Shown: one piece after another, positions 9,384 to 18,679 of the stretch
Layout of the letters: every line of letters begins with the position of its first letter
Position numbering within the stretch: position 1 is the first letter of the stretch
Origin: an uncultured Desulfobulbaceae bacterium
Lineage (GTDB): Bacteria; Desulfobacterota; Desulfobulbia; Desulfobulbales; CALZHT01
Direction: 5' to 3'
Assembly: GCA_945787445.1 (NCBI GenBank)
Contig: CALZHT010000001.1
Location: forward strand, 48,681 to 112,680
DNA length: 64,000 nt
Made by a program: the position numbers and the translations under genes
Notes under the pieces: generated by a model
What the model was told of the DNA's origin: nothing
The model's input: only the letters and a program-made list of their open reading frames with translations
Databases searched by the model: none

Positions 9384-10388
9384 ATGGCTGTACGAATCGG
9401 AATCAACGGTTTTGGGAGAATTGGCCGCAACATATTCAGGGCCATTGACAAAGACAAGACTTTTGCAGATCTCGAGGTCGTGGCCATTAACGACCTTACG
9501 GACAAGACCACATCCGCACATCTGCTCAAATACGACTCGGTCATGGGAGTGTACGACAGGGATGTAAAAGCGACCGACCAGGGACTCGAAGTGGATGGCA
9601 ACAACATAGAAATATTCAGCCACCGAAACCCTGCGGATATCCCTTGGGGCAACATTGGTGTAGATTATGTCCTAGAATCCACCGGTTTGTTCACCAGTGA
9701 CGAAAAGGCCCAGGCCCATCTTGATGCCGGAGCAAAAAAAGTGATCATTTCCGCCCCAGCAAAGGGCAATGTCAAAACCATTGTTATGGGGGTTAATGAA
9801 CATGAATATGATCCGACCGAACACCATATCATTTCAAACGCTTCCTGCACCACAAACTGCCTTGCTCCTTTTGCCAAAGTTATCATGGACCGGTTCGGCA
9901 TCAAACGGGGTCTTATGACCACCATTCATGCGTACACCAACGACCAGCGCATCCTTGACTTCCCACACAGCGATCTGCGGCGGGCCAGAGCCGCCGCTTT
10001 ATCAATGATACCGACAAAAACGGGCGCGGCAGCGGCCGTGTCTCTTGTGATCCCTGAATTAAAAGGAAAATTTGACGGCATGGCAATCAGGGTTCCGACC
10101 CCCAATGTCTCGGTTGTTGATGCGGTTATGGAAGTTGAAAAAGAAACCACGGTTCCGGAAGTCAATCAGGCCTTGAAAGAGGCGGCCAACCGCTATCTCG
10201 GCTATTCGGAAGAACCTCTTGTCTCCATTGACTATCAGGGAAATCCCCATTCTTCAGTGGTGGACGCCATGTCAACCAAAGTGATAGGATCCATGGTCAA
10301 GGTTCTTAGTTGGTATGACAATGAATGGGGCTACTCAAACAGGATGCTCGACTTGATCCTGCTGATGGAATCCCTCAAGCCTCTATAA
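9384..10388 (+). CDS. gap: Type I glyceraldehyde-3-phosphate dehydrogenase
   Basis: 334 residues. NAD-linked glycolytic/gluconeogenic enzyme. It has the Rossmann start [18 protein letters not shown], the catalytic Cys at about residue 154 in [16 protein letters not shown], and the C-terminal [14 protein letters not shown] near-perfect ribosome binding site (AAAAGGAGGT) precedes the ATG, as expected for a highly expressed gene. It lies 50 bp before the PPDK-like gene. Confidence 0.97.
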   Translation: MAVRIGINGFGRIGRNIFRAIDKDKTFADLEVVAINDLTDKTTSAHLLKYDSVMGVYDRDVKATDQGLEVDGNNIEIFSHRNPADIPWGNIGVDYVLESTGLFTSDEKAQAHLDAGAKKVIISAPAKGNVKTIVMGVNEHEYDPTEHHIISNASCTTNCLAPFAKVIMDRFGIKRGLMTTIHAYTNDQRILDFPHSDLRRARAAALSMIPTKTGAAAAVSLVIPELKGKFDGMAIRVPTPNVSVVDAVMEVEKETTVPEVNQALKEAANRYLGYSEEPLVSIDYQGNPHSSVVDAMSTKVIGSMVKVLSWYDNEWGYSNRMLDLILLMESLKPL

Positions 10389-10438
10389 ACAGTGGATAAA
10401 GGACGAACAAACAACTACCCCCCATTGTCCATATAAAC

Positions 10439-13400
10439 ATGAGCATGAGCAGCCAAAGCAAGCTTGTCATAGAGTCCGATGCCCTGAAGGCAAACCTCCT
10501 GGAAACAGCGGTCGAAGATGTTTTCATTGACCCTTCCTATGGAGTTCTTCTGGATATTGCTGCGAACTATAAAGGGATCCTCAACAATCTCAATGAATTG
10601 CTCTATGAAGTGAGCCATCCTTTCCGCAACTGGAACCTGATTCTCCCCAGACTGCGGGCCTTTGTCCTCAAAAACTGCGACATGTACCGCCGCCATGAGC
10701 GCGGACCCGAGGCTTTTGCAAAATTCTCCCTTATCTTTTTTGCTGCCATAGACGGATCCAAAAAAAATGAAGCCCTTCTCTTTCAAGCCATTGAATCTTT
10801 CTTGGGTTATGCGGATAAATTGATCAGTTCCCTTGAGCCGCAAGATCTCCCGGTTTATGAACAGGCTTTGGCCTCCTTTTTTTCCCAGCTGCATGACCTC
10901 AATGAAATAGAAATGATGTATGTCGTCCAAGGCCATCATCCGGTAAAAAAAATAAGTCTTCGTTTGCTTGACCTGGGGGAGAGGCTAGCAACTACCAAGG
11001 GCAAATATAACTTCACCCCTCTCGTCCGATTGATGAAAAGGATCCTGTCCTTGAACTATCAATACTGGCTGAAAGAAGATGATCCCTTGCCATGGTTCAC
11101 CACCCAGTGTGGTGAAATGTGCCGGGGCTGGGAGGCGGGAAAACTCTTTAATGCCATATCCCATAACCAGATCCGCAGCCATTCCCAGAACCTTGAAAAA
11201 ATGGAAGAGGGATCATCTTCCGAGAGTTTGATGGCCATTTTAGAGCTTCCTTCCCACATGGATATTGTCCGGTTCTATAAACAGGTGCCGGAAAAGCTCA
11301 TTGAAGAAATGGGCCCTGGGGAAGAAATAGAAAAAGAGGGTTTATCGGTGGACCGCTTTTCAGAAAACCGCAAACTCCTTTTTCTCTTCCGGATCATGGA
11401 AACCGCCGGCCTCTTCCTTATTCACGAAGAAACCCTGCGGGAGATCAACCGCAGCCTGGTCCAGCTCATTCGCCAGCAGACCTTTGAGGAGATAGAACGA
11501 TTCCTGCTCACCACCTTTAAACTATTGAAGCGTAATGTCCGGAAATACCCCCACACCTCTTTGCAATGCATCCAGGTACTGGGAACAGAGGTCTTTAATC
11601 GAGGAAACAGCAGGCTTGTCGAAGCTTTTTTGTGGGAAACCGTCCGGTTCGGATTTCAATATGCCAATGTCAGCGGGGTTAATGAAGACTGGCAGCCCAT
11701 TGCCAATCCAGCGCATCTTGCCAATATCCGGGTGTGGCTCAACCTGATCATACAGGAGCCCAAATGGTGCGCTACCTTGTTTTCCGCTCTGATCATCAAT
11801 ATCAAGCTCACCGATACTTGTATAAAGGATACAGATCTTTTCCAAAAAGATATCAGCCAGCTCCTCAACCATCCCATAGGACCTGTATACAACTTGGTCA
11901 AACAGTTTGCCAAGCTCATGCCGGTCTTTTACAATGAGATTGGCGCAGAAGGGCTGCTGCGCGACGTTTCCACCGATGTTGATGAAATTCACAACCGCAA
12001 AGACAAGCTCATCCATTTTCTCCGCAAACAGAGCCACGTTGAAAGCAGCAACCTGATTGTTGATTTTATCGAGGCCATCTTTGCGTTCTGGAAAACCAGA
12101 GACAAAAACGTGCTCGCCCCGTTTCTCCCGCAAGAAGTCTTGCGGGACATAGAATCCCACGGTCCCTATGTCGATGACATGCACCGCTTGATGCAGAAGA
12201 TTCTTAGGCTGCCCAATATTCGCGACCTTGAAGATCTGCTGGAATGGGAAGACCATAAACTTGAAATGTTTCTGGCAACCCAAAAAGATATTCCGGAGAA
12301 GGAACGTCAACGATTCCGGCTCATGATCCGGATGTACAATCTCCTGCACCAGAAATACAACCTTGGCTTGCAGGAACTTCGCCACCAGTTGGAGCAGGCT
12401 GCCAATTCAGGCTTTCCGGAAATGGAGCAATTGCTCGGTGACCTTGAAATATGCGACACTTTCCAATGCCTGGCTGCCCTGTTGGATCACCTGGAAAATC
12501 TCAAAGAGATTATTTTAAGCGAGAAGCAGTATGAGGCCAAAGAAGATATCTATTTCAAAAGGCATATTGCCGTTGATATCCCATCGGTGTATGGCCGCTA
12601 CCGGGAAAGAAAATTCGATGCCCTGGGATTAACTTTCAGGCTGGAGAACCTCGCCAATATCTATCTGGAAAAATTGCCGGCCACCATAAACCTTTCCTTC
12701 ATCACCAAAGCCACCTTCAACCGGATTATCAAATGTTTGAACCTGTATTTGCGCGCCTTACGAATTGACGGAGTCTCGAGTCGAAAACTGGAAACGTATC
12801 TTTCGCTTCTCTCCAGCTCATCTGATATCAAGCGTTTTTCCTATACCCAATATATTGATATCATCAGGGGCCTTTCAGAAGGAGTAAAGGACGTCATCTA
12901 CGCCTATTACACCAATATTCACCAGAACAATCTTTCCATCATCATTCCCCAGATCGGCCACCAAAACCTGCTGCCGAAATTCAAATCCCTCTGGGAGGAA
13001 ACCGGCAAACAGTTCCATGACCCAGCTGACATCGCGGGTACGAAATTATCAACTAAAGAACAGAAGGGAGCCAAGGTCGATCCTGTTCTTTCCCAGCGTA
13101 TTTTCGGGTTGTCAGAATCATTCATGCGAGACCTTATCGCCGGCACCTTTGGTCTGCAGCTATTGGATAATTTCATTACTCGGATATACCAGACCCTTGA
13201 GCATCAAAAGGATCTCCTGGACGAAAAAAGCCTCGATCTTCTGATGACCTATAACCCGGATAATGCAATCAGCTATTTACACAAACACAACCAGCACACC
13301 AACAATCTGATCCATCTCGGCAACAAGGGTTATAATCTTGCCCAGCTTGCCATGGAAGGCAAACCGATCCCTTCGGGTTTTATTATCACCACGGAGATAT

Positions 13401-14797
13401 ACCGGTGCTGGCCGGTAATCAAAAACTTCAGCCGGGCCCGCAATGAATTGATGAACCAGATCCGGCAATCATTAAACGAGCTGGAAAAAGCCACCGGCCG
13501 CCAGTTCGGTGATCCGGAAAATCCCCTGTTGCTCTCGGTGCGCAGCGGTGCCGCCATTTCCATGCCCGGCATGATGGCAACCATTCACAATGTCGGCCTG
13601 AATCAAGAGATCGTGCAAGAATTCGCCAAACACTCCGGCAAAGAATATCTGGCCTGGGACAACTACCGCCGTTTTCTGCAATCTTGGGCGATGAGCAAAG
13701 GAGTAGGGCGTGAGGTATTCCAAAAACTTATGAATGGCGCCAAAAAACAGCATGGCGTCACGGTCAAAAAAGATTTCACCCCGGAACAGATGAAGGAACT
13801 GGCCCTTAGTTACCAAAAAACCGTGCGTAATCTCGGGATCGGTTTTCCGGATGATCCCTGGCTGCAGCTCACTGGTGCGGTGGAAATGGTGCTGGATTCC
13901 TGGAATACCAATAAAACCAGGGAATACCGGTCTTTGATGGATGTGTCCGAATCCTGGGGCACGGCGGTAATTGTGCAGGTCATGGTGTTCGGCAATTTAA
14001 GCCAAGAGGCGGGCAGCGGCGTCTCCTTTACCGCCCACCCCTATAGAAAAGTAAGCAGGGTGGCGCTGTGGGGCGATTACGCGCCGGGCGATCAAGGCGA
14101 GGATATTGTCAGCGGCCTGGTAACCACGCACCCCGTCTCGGTTGAACAGGCGGAAATTGACGGGCGTTCCAAGGAAAACACCCTGGAACTCCGTTTTCCT
14201 GAGGTATACAATGAGCTGTTACGGCTCTCCCGTGAATTGGTCTATGAAAAAAGCTGGAATCCCCAGGAAATCGAGTTCACCTTTGAAGGCCCGAAGGCAG
14301 AGGATCTTTATATCTTGCAGACTCGTGACATGATAACCATCAAAAAGAAGGAGACCTTCCATGTCTTTGAAGAGTCTGGCGGTTTTGAAAAATACATCCT
14401 TGGAAAAGGTATTGGGGTAAGCGGCAGCGCTTTATCCGGCCGGGCGGTGTTTACTGCGGATAACATAAAAGCCCTCCGCCAGGAAGACCCAGACACTCCT
14501 CTCATTCTTATCCGCCAGGACACCGTGCCTGAGGATATCAAGGAAATCTCCATGGCGGACGGCCTGCTCACCGCCCGGGGCGGACAAACCTCCCATGCTT
14601 CGGTAGTTGCCCTGCGGCTGGATAAGACCTGCATGGTCGGCTGTGATACCCTGAAGGTTTTTGAAACCCGAGAGTACGCTGAAATCGGCGGGCAGGTCAT
14701 CCGGTTTGGTGATCCGGTCAGCATCGACGGCCGCAAGGGCCTACTCATAAAAGGCATGCACCAGACAAAAAAGGAAATGCACATCCTGCCCATGTAA
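10439..14797 (+). CDS. Large PPDK/PEP-synthase-like phosphotransferase without PEP barrel
   Basis: 1452 residues. The first ~940 residues are mostly alpha-helical by eye and match nothing I recognise. From about residue 955 comes a PPDK/PpsA-type ATP-grasp domain (HLGNKGYNLAQL, PIPSGFIITTEIY, SVRSGAAISMPGMMATIHNVGLN, then EFTFEG.. LYILQTRD near 1285-1295). The phospho-histidine swivel domain follows, with LLTARGGQTSHASVVALR; His ~1386 is the expected phospho-acceptor. The protein ends ~65 residues later, so the C-terminal pyruvate/PEP TIM barrel of true PPDK is absent. The final substrate is therefore unknown. Neighbours are gap upstream and ald 13 bp downstream, hinting at control of the PEP/pyruvate/alanine or glycogen branch. 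It may be a PPDK-derived regulator or a novel dikinase. Confidence 0.75.
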   Translation: MSMSSQSKLVIESDALKANLLETAVEDVFIDPSYGVLLDIAANYKGILNNLNELLYEVSHPFRNWNLILPRLRAFVLKNCDMYRRHERGPEAFAKFSLIFFAAIDGSKKNEALLFQAIESFLGYADKLISSLEPQDLPVYEQALASFFSQLHDLNEIEMMYVVQGHHPVKKISLRLLDLGERLATTKGKYNFTPLVRLMKRILSLNYQYWLKEDDPLPWFTTQCGEMCRGWEAGKLFNAISHNQIRSHSQNLEKMEEGSSSESLMAILELPSHMDIVRFYKQVPEKLIEEMGPGEEIEKEGLSVDRFSENRKLLFLFRIMETAGLFLIHEETLREINRSLVQLIRQQTFEEIERFLLTTFKLLKRNVRKYPHTSLQCIQVLGTEVFNRGNSRLVEAFLWETVRFGFQYANVSGVNEDWQPIANPAHLANIRVWLNLIIQEPKWCATLFSALIINIKLTDTCIKDTDLFQKDISQLLNHPIGPVYNLVKQFAKLMPVFYNEIGAEGLLRDVSTDVDEIHNRKDKLIHFLRKQSHVESSNLIVDFIEAIFAFWKTRDKNVLAPFLPQEVLRDIESHGPYVDDMHRLMQKILRLPNIRDLEDLLEWEDHKLEMFLATQKDIPEKERQRFRLMIRMYNLLHQKYNLGLQELRHQLEQAANSGFPEMEQLLGDLEICDTFQCLAALLDHLENLKEIILSEKQYEAKEDIYFKRHIAVDIPSVYGRYRERKFDALGLTFRLENLANIYLEKLPATINLSFITKATFNRIIKCLNLYLRALRIDGVSSRKLETYLSLLSSSSDIKRFSYTQYIDIIRGLSEGVKDVIYAYYTNIHQNNLSIIIPQIGHQNLLPKFKSLWEETGKQFHDPADIAGTKLSTKEQKGAKVDPVLSQRIFGLSESFMRDLIAGTFGLQLLDNFITRIYQTLEHQKDLLDEKSLDLLMTYNPDNAISYLHKHNQHTNNLIHLGNKGYNLAQLAMEGKPIPSGFIITTEIYRCWPVIKNFSRARNELMNQIRQSLNELEKATGRQFGDPENPLLLSVRSGAAISMPGMMATIHNVGLNQEIVQEFAKHSGKEYLAWDNYRRFLQSWAMSKGVGREVFQKLMNGAKKQHGVTVKKDFTPEQMKELALSYQKTVRNLGIGFPDDPWLQLTGAVEMVLDSWNTNKTREYRSLMDVSESWGTAVIVQVMVFGNLSQEAGSGVSFTAHPYRKVSRVALWGDYAPGDQGEDIVSGLVTTHPVSVEQAEIDGRSKENTLELRFPEVYNELLRLSRELVYEKSWNPQEIEFTFEGPKAEDLYILQTRDMITIKKKETFHVFEESGGFEKYILGKGIGVSGSALSGRAVFTADNIKALRQEDPDTPLILIRQDTVPEDIKEISMADGLLTARGGQTSHASVVALRLDKTCMVGCDTLKVFETREYAEIGGQVIRFGDPVSIDGRKGLLIKGMHQTKKEMHILPM

Positions 14798-14810
14798 AGG
14801 CACATCACCC

Positions 14811-15947
14811 ATGATTATTGGCATACCAAAGGAAGTAAAAAACAATGAATACAGAGTATCCCTTATTCCCGCCGGAGCAAAATCCCTGGTTTCCCATGGC
14901 CATACGGTACTCATTGAGAAAGGCGCCGGTCGGGGATGCGGCATAAGTGACAACGAATTCAAAAAGGCCGGCGCCCGCATCGTATCCTCCGCAAAGGAGG
15001 TTTTCGGCCGAGCCGAGATGATCATCAAGGTCAAAGAACCAATGCCGAAGGAATTCTCCTTACTGCGGCCGGACCTTATTCTGTTTACTTTTTTGCACTT
15101 GGCGCCTTTACCGGAACTGACGGATGCCCTCCTGCAACAAAAGGTGATTGGCATCGGTTTTGAAACAGTGCAGCCTGACGACGGCTCTCTGCCTTTGCTC
15201 GCCCCGATGAGCGAAGTAGCAGGCCGCATGGCTGTCCAGATCGGCGCCCATTATCTGGAAAAAAACAACGGCGGCAGGGGAGTATTGCTGGGCGGCATCA
15301 CCGGAGTTGAAAAAGGCCATGTCCTGATTCTCGGCAGCGGCAGTGTGGGTTCCAATGCAGCACAAATGGCTGTTGGCTTAGGTGCTTCCGTTACTGTTCT
15401 AGGAAAAAGCCGCGCCCACTTAGCGCACTTGGAAAATTCTTTACACAGCAGAATCAATACGCTTATTTCAAATGAGCACAATATTGAAGAGGAGCTCAAA
15501 AAGGCCGATCTGGTGGTCGGAGCAGTGCTTATTCCCGGCGCCCAGGCTCCCAAGCTCATCACCAGAAAAATGCTTTCCATCATGAAAAAAGGGGCTGTCC
15601 TTGTTGATGTGTCCATCGACCAGGGCGGTTGCGCAGAAACCTCAAAGCCCACCACCCATTCTGATCCGGTGTACGAAGTTGACTCCGTTCTCCATTACTG
15701 TGTAGCCAATATGCCGGGCGCTGTTCCTAGAACGTCAACATTTGCACTGGCAAGCGTAACCCTTCCCTTTGCTCTTGAAATCGCCGACAAAGGCGTTGAG
15801 CGCGCCCTCACTGAAAACAGGGCGTTACAAAGAGGGGTGAATGTGTACAAAGGCAAGCTGGTGAATAAAGACGTGGCGGCAGCGCAGGGCAAAAAATTTG
15901 CAGAGTTTCCGAAAAGCCACAAAGTCCCATTGGATAATCTTTTTTAA
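14811..15947 (+). CDS. ald: Alanine dehydrogenase
   Basis: 378 residues. NAD-dependent interconversion of alanine with pyruvate and ammonia. The start MIIGIPKEVKNNEYRVSLIPAG and the Rossmann segment VLILGSGSVGSNAAQMAVGLGA are typical, as are GRGCGISD and VDVSIDQGGCAET. It lies 13 bp after the PPDK-like gene and is probably co-transcribed with it, placing two pyruvate-linked functions together. It converges on the histidine kinase gene, with a 4-bp overlap at the stops. Confidence 0.94.
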   Translation: MIIGIPKEVKNNEYRVSLIPAGAKSLVSHGHTVLIEKGAGRGCGISDNEFKKAGARIVSSAKEVFGRAEMIIKVKEPMPKEFSLLRPDLILFTFLHLAPLPELTDALLQQKVIGIGFETVQPDDGSLPLLAPMSEVAGRMAVQIGAHYLEKNNGGRGVLLGGITGVEKGHVLILGSGSVGSNAAQMAVGLGASVTVLGKSRAHLAHLENSLHSRINTLISNEHNIEEELKKADLVVGAVLIPGAQAPKLITRKMLSIMKKGAVLVDVSIDQGGCAETSKPTTHSDPVYEVDSVLHYCVANMPGAVPRTSTFALASVTLPFALEIADKGVERALTENRALQRGVNVYKGKLVNKDVAAAQGKKFAEFPKSHKVPLDNLF

Positions 15948-17215
15948 ATTTTGGAAACCGCAAATATAGGAAATCCAATTGTCACGTTTGTTCCCTTACC
16001 TGGAAGACTATCTATCTTTATACTGCCTCGATGTTCTTCTACAATCTGTTTTACGATGGGAAGTCCCAAGCCAATTCTATTTGGCTTAGTGGTAATAAAA
16101 GACTCAAAGATATTTTCAAGCTTTTCCGACGGGATCCCTGTCCCATTATCCTCGATCTCGACCACAAAGCTTTTAAAAGTTTTGTTAATTCTGATAGCCA
16201 CATCTCCTCCACTTTCGGAGGCTTCTAAAGCATTCCTGAGAATATGAATCAAAGCTACTTTAAGCATTCCTTTATCAGCCTCGATCATGAATGGTCCATT
16301 TTCTGGTTCAAATTTTAACCCAACATCTTTTTTGGCAGATTCATTCCTTAAAATTTCAATACTTTCTCTGATCATTTCAATCAGGTCCTCGGACTTGAGG
16401 TAAAATCTCCTCTGTGCAGCCAACCTTTCAAAGTTATTGACAATTTCCTCCAGCTTCCGAATTTGCTCAAGAATAGTTTCGATTTTTGCTGTTGTTTTTT
16501 CATCGGATGGCATCTTTTTGACTAATGATTTGACTAGGCCCCCCACAATGGTTGCAGGATTTCTGATCTCATGAGCCACTTTTAAGGCCATCTCACTCAT
16601 AGCTCTCTCTACTGCAACTGCCTCCAAGTCTCGATTTAGATGGAATAGTTCCACATTAATGCGGTCGAGTTCCTCGTTTTGCCTGGACCTTTCCTCTAAC
16701 ATTCTAAGAAGCTCTTCATGTTTTGCTCTCAAATTTTCAAGGCAGGAATCCTCTGTTTTAGCGAATAAGTTTTCTCCCGTCTTTCCTTCTCCTTTATCCA
16801 TTTCTTCGAAACGCAAACGAGATCCCCACTTGTGGATTCGCAATTTCGAACTTCCATGAGGTTCTTCTATCTCTATGTGATCCATAATTTTCTTTAAACC
16901 CTGCAAAATCTTCGGAGACTGTTCATCCTTAGGAATATCATAATTCCTTTGGGGGTCAGAAAAATTTTCAATGGTTATTTCCATTCCCCCTTTTCCTTGA
17001 GGGCTCCTAATCAAATTCCAGCATATCTTCCCTATGTTATTCTTTACTATACTCTGGGCTGTTCCTAAGACATTTTCTGTGATCTGTTCCACCTCAGGGG
17101 CACTAAAACGGCACATCTTTGCAATTATCTCGGATTTTTCCCTTATAATGGGAAGATCCTTATCACTTCTAAAGATAAAAGAAATAAGGTGGAGTCGTTC
17201 TTGTATTGTTACCAT
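15944..17215 (-). CDS. Sensor histidine kinase with degenerate RsbT-like N-terminal domain
   Basis: 423 residues, no membrane segment. Residues ~15-135 resemble RsbT-type anti-sigma-family ATPases (IIREKSEIIAKMCRFSAPEVEQI ... GLKKIMDHIEIEEPHGSSKLRIHKW), but the N-box Asn and the first Gly box are missing, so this copy probably does not bind ATP. A coiled coil (~155-205) leads to the DHp helix with H~213 in ALKVAHEIRNPAT. The C-terminal HATPase has HILRNALEAS (N box), DNGTGIP (G1) and GLGLPIV (G2). It is an orphan: no response regulator is adjacent. GGGGGAG lies 6 nt before the ATG. I infer a soluble kinase sensing a partner through the RsbT-like head. Confidence 0.8.
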   Translation of the reverse strand: MVTIQERLHLISFIFRSDKDLPIIREKSEIIAKMCRFSAPEVEQITENVLGTAQSIVKNNIGKICWNLIRSPQGKGGMEITIENFSDPQRNYDIPKDEQSPKILQGLKKIMDHIEIEEPHGSSKLRIHKWGSRLRFEEMDKGEGKTGENLFAKTEDSCLENLRAKHEELLRMLEERSRQNEELDRINVELFHLNRDLEAVAVERAMSEMALKVAHEIRNPATIVGGLVKSLVKKMPSDEKTTAKIETILEQIRKLEEIVNNFERLAAQRRFYLKSEDLIEMIRESIEILRNESAKKDVGLKFEPENGPFMIEADKGMLKVALIHILRNALEASESGGDVAIRINKTFKSFVVEIEDNGTGIPSEKLENIFESFITTKPNRIGLGLPIVKQIVEEHRGSIKIDSLPGKGTNVTIGFPIFAVSKI

Positions 17216-17361
17216 CGAAACTCCCCCTGGTCTGAATAGCTATCACGAAAAATGACAAACAGCTTTATTCAAGGCCTATTTTGATCTCTTCCTAGCTCTA
17301 CACTTTGCATGTTCATTTTCTTAAGTCAAAAGACATATGCAAAGGTTATGGACTCGTTGCA

Positions 17362-17592
17362 TCATTCCAGCAATCCAACAATTGGGATTCTTTCCAGCAG
17401 GTCCTCATTATGGGGCGCTTGTTGAATTGCTTCGGAAAGATCTTCTCCCGCGCTATGCAACACCTGATGTTTGCCGCCCTTCCAATGCCAGCTTCCGGAT
17501 ACATCGTAGACTTTCCCCTGAAACGCTATATAAGATGGAGCACCATGTAATCCATTACATCTGCTCAAATCTTTTTTGGTAATCTTTTTCAT
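17362..17592 (-). CDS. Cytochrome b5-like heme/steroid-binding domain protein
   Basis: 76 residues. It matches the short prokaryotic cytochrome b5-like proteins: KDLSRCNGLHGAPSYIAFQGKVYDVSGSWHWKGGKHQVLHSAGEDLSEAIQQAPH. The His residues in WKGGKH and QAPH are candidate heme ligands. No signal peptide, so cytoplasmic. It follows the Dps-like pseudogene on the same strand, after a terminator. Confidence 0.75.
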   Translation of the reverse strand: MKKITKKDLSRCNGLHGAPSYIAFQGKVYDVSGSWHWKGGKHQVLHSAGEDLSEAIQQAPHNEDLLERIPIVGLLE

Positions 17593-17614
17593 CTGCCGTT
17601 TCTATAAATGGGTG

Positions 17615-17653
17615 TAAAAAAGTAAGGGTGCCTAAGATACGGGAGGCACCCTT
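17615..17653 (-). terminator. Rho-independent terminator after the Dps-like gene
   Basis: Perfect 9-bp stem AAGGGTGCC / GGCACCCTT (17624-17632 and 17645-17653) with a 12-nt loop. On the minus strand it is followed by a T6 run (A6 at 17616-17621). It lies 12 bp past the stop of the Dps-like gene. Confidence 0.8.
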
Positions 17654-17664
17654 ATAAACCCTCA

Positions 17665-18216
17665 TCACTTAAGGAATTTTGAGACAAACGGTGATGTGTC
17701 ACCGCGCCGCATGAAGTGGCCGGACGGTCCTTCGCCAAGAAATTCTGAAAACCACGATTCATGCTCAATTTCTTCGTTCAGAATGGAAAGCGACAGGTCA
17801 TAGGTCCTATGGTCCTTACCGGCCGTCATGTTGCAGATCTGGGTGTATCCCCGCACTGCGCATCTTTCCGCTTCTACCAGAACCTTCAGCATGGCATGCA
17901 CATCCCGCGGGTCTTGGGGAAGACTTGCCGGCGGACAGGCTGAAATGTCATGAAAATCATTCATTCGTGCCGGCAGTTCGCCACCAAGCTCATAAATTCT
18001 CGGTACCAGGGCCTCAAAATGATTCCGATCTTCTATACGGGCAACTTCGGCGATCTTTTTTATCCCCTCACCATCAAGGCCTATCAGGTTGACCCTCAGG
18101 ATCGTTTAGTAATAGAAGGTTGTCAGCTCCGCGGAAGCGTTTTTCACCGGCAGCTCCAATAACTGATCAACCTCGATTCCTGCCTTTTCCACCATTTCCC
18201 GTGCGACTCTTGCCAT
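17665..18216 (-). pseudogene. Dps/bacterioferritin-like protein gene with in-frame TAA
   Basis: One continuous minus-strand frame of 184 codons starts at ATG 18216 with a strong AAAGGAGG site and ends at 17665. It encodes a ferritin-like four-helix protein (MARVAREMVEKAG..., ILRVNLIGLDGEGI, RIEDRNHFEALVPRIYELGG, ILNEEIEHESWFSEFLGEG) of the iron-storage/DNA-protection Dps-like family. Codon 37 (18106-18108) is TAA, in the first helix just after TFYY, where relatives have an aromatic residue. The other 146 codons after the stop are undamaged, and promoter-side and terminator features are kept. So this is either a very recent nonsense mutation, a sequencing error, or a restart at a downstream codon. 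Confidence 0.75.
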
Positions 18217-18679
18217 GACATACCTCCTTTGTTAATGCATTAATGGTTTCGTTACATCAGTGAAGAAATGAGAACGAAAAACCAATTTTTCTTCATTGTT
18301 ATCCAGAATCTTTATCTGTTTTATCGAATGGAATCTCCTCTTCGCGCAACTTTAAAATGTGCTGTTTTTTTTCAGCGTATAGTCTGACTAAAATTGATGT
18401 CAATGCAAAAGAGATATACCCGCAAAAAGTCTGGAAAGCGGTTAACGTGCAAGCAATTTCAATTAGCAACAAAGCATTGCATCGATAAAATCGTCATTTT
18501 TCGAGTTCATCAAAAAATGGAAGTTTACGGAATTATCTTAGGACGGCTAAAAGGGATTAAAATATTAATTTGTAGCCTTACATTGCAAGGGAATGACCAA
18601 TACTTATAGTATAGAGTAGGAATATTGGTGATAGTGCTTCATTTAGTTCTGTATCACCAAATAATACATGTGGGGTGCC
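18217..18679. other. Intergenic with a dispersed-repeat copy
   Basis: 463-bp AT-rich gap between the divergent Dps-like and acyl-CoA dehydrogenase genes. It contains the repeat at 18421-18513 (separate entry). No convincing gene; a 71-codon open frame across the repeat has no family features. Confidence 0.5.
18421..18513 (+). repeat. Dispersed ~93-bp repeat, copy 1
   Basis: Shares the identical 18-mer GGAAAGCGGTTAACGTGC with the copy at 29035-29128, plus matching AATTTCAA, ACGAT/TCGAT and TTCATCAA blocks in the same order and spacing. Both copies are intergenic, upstream of operons. Confidence 0.6.
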
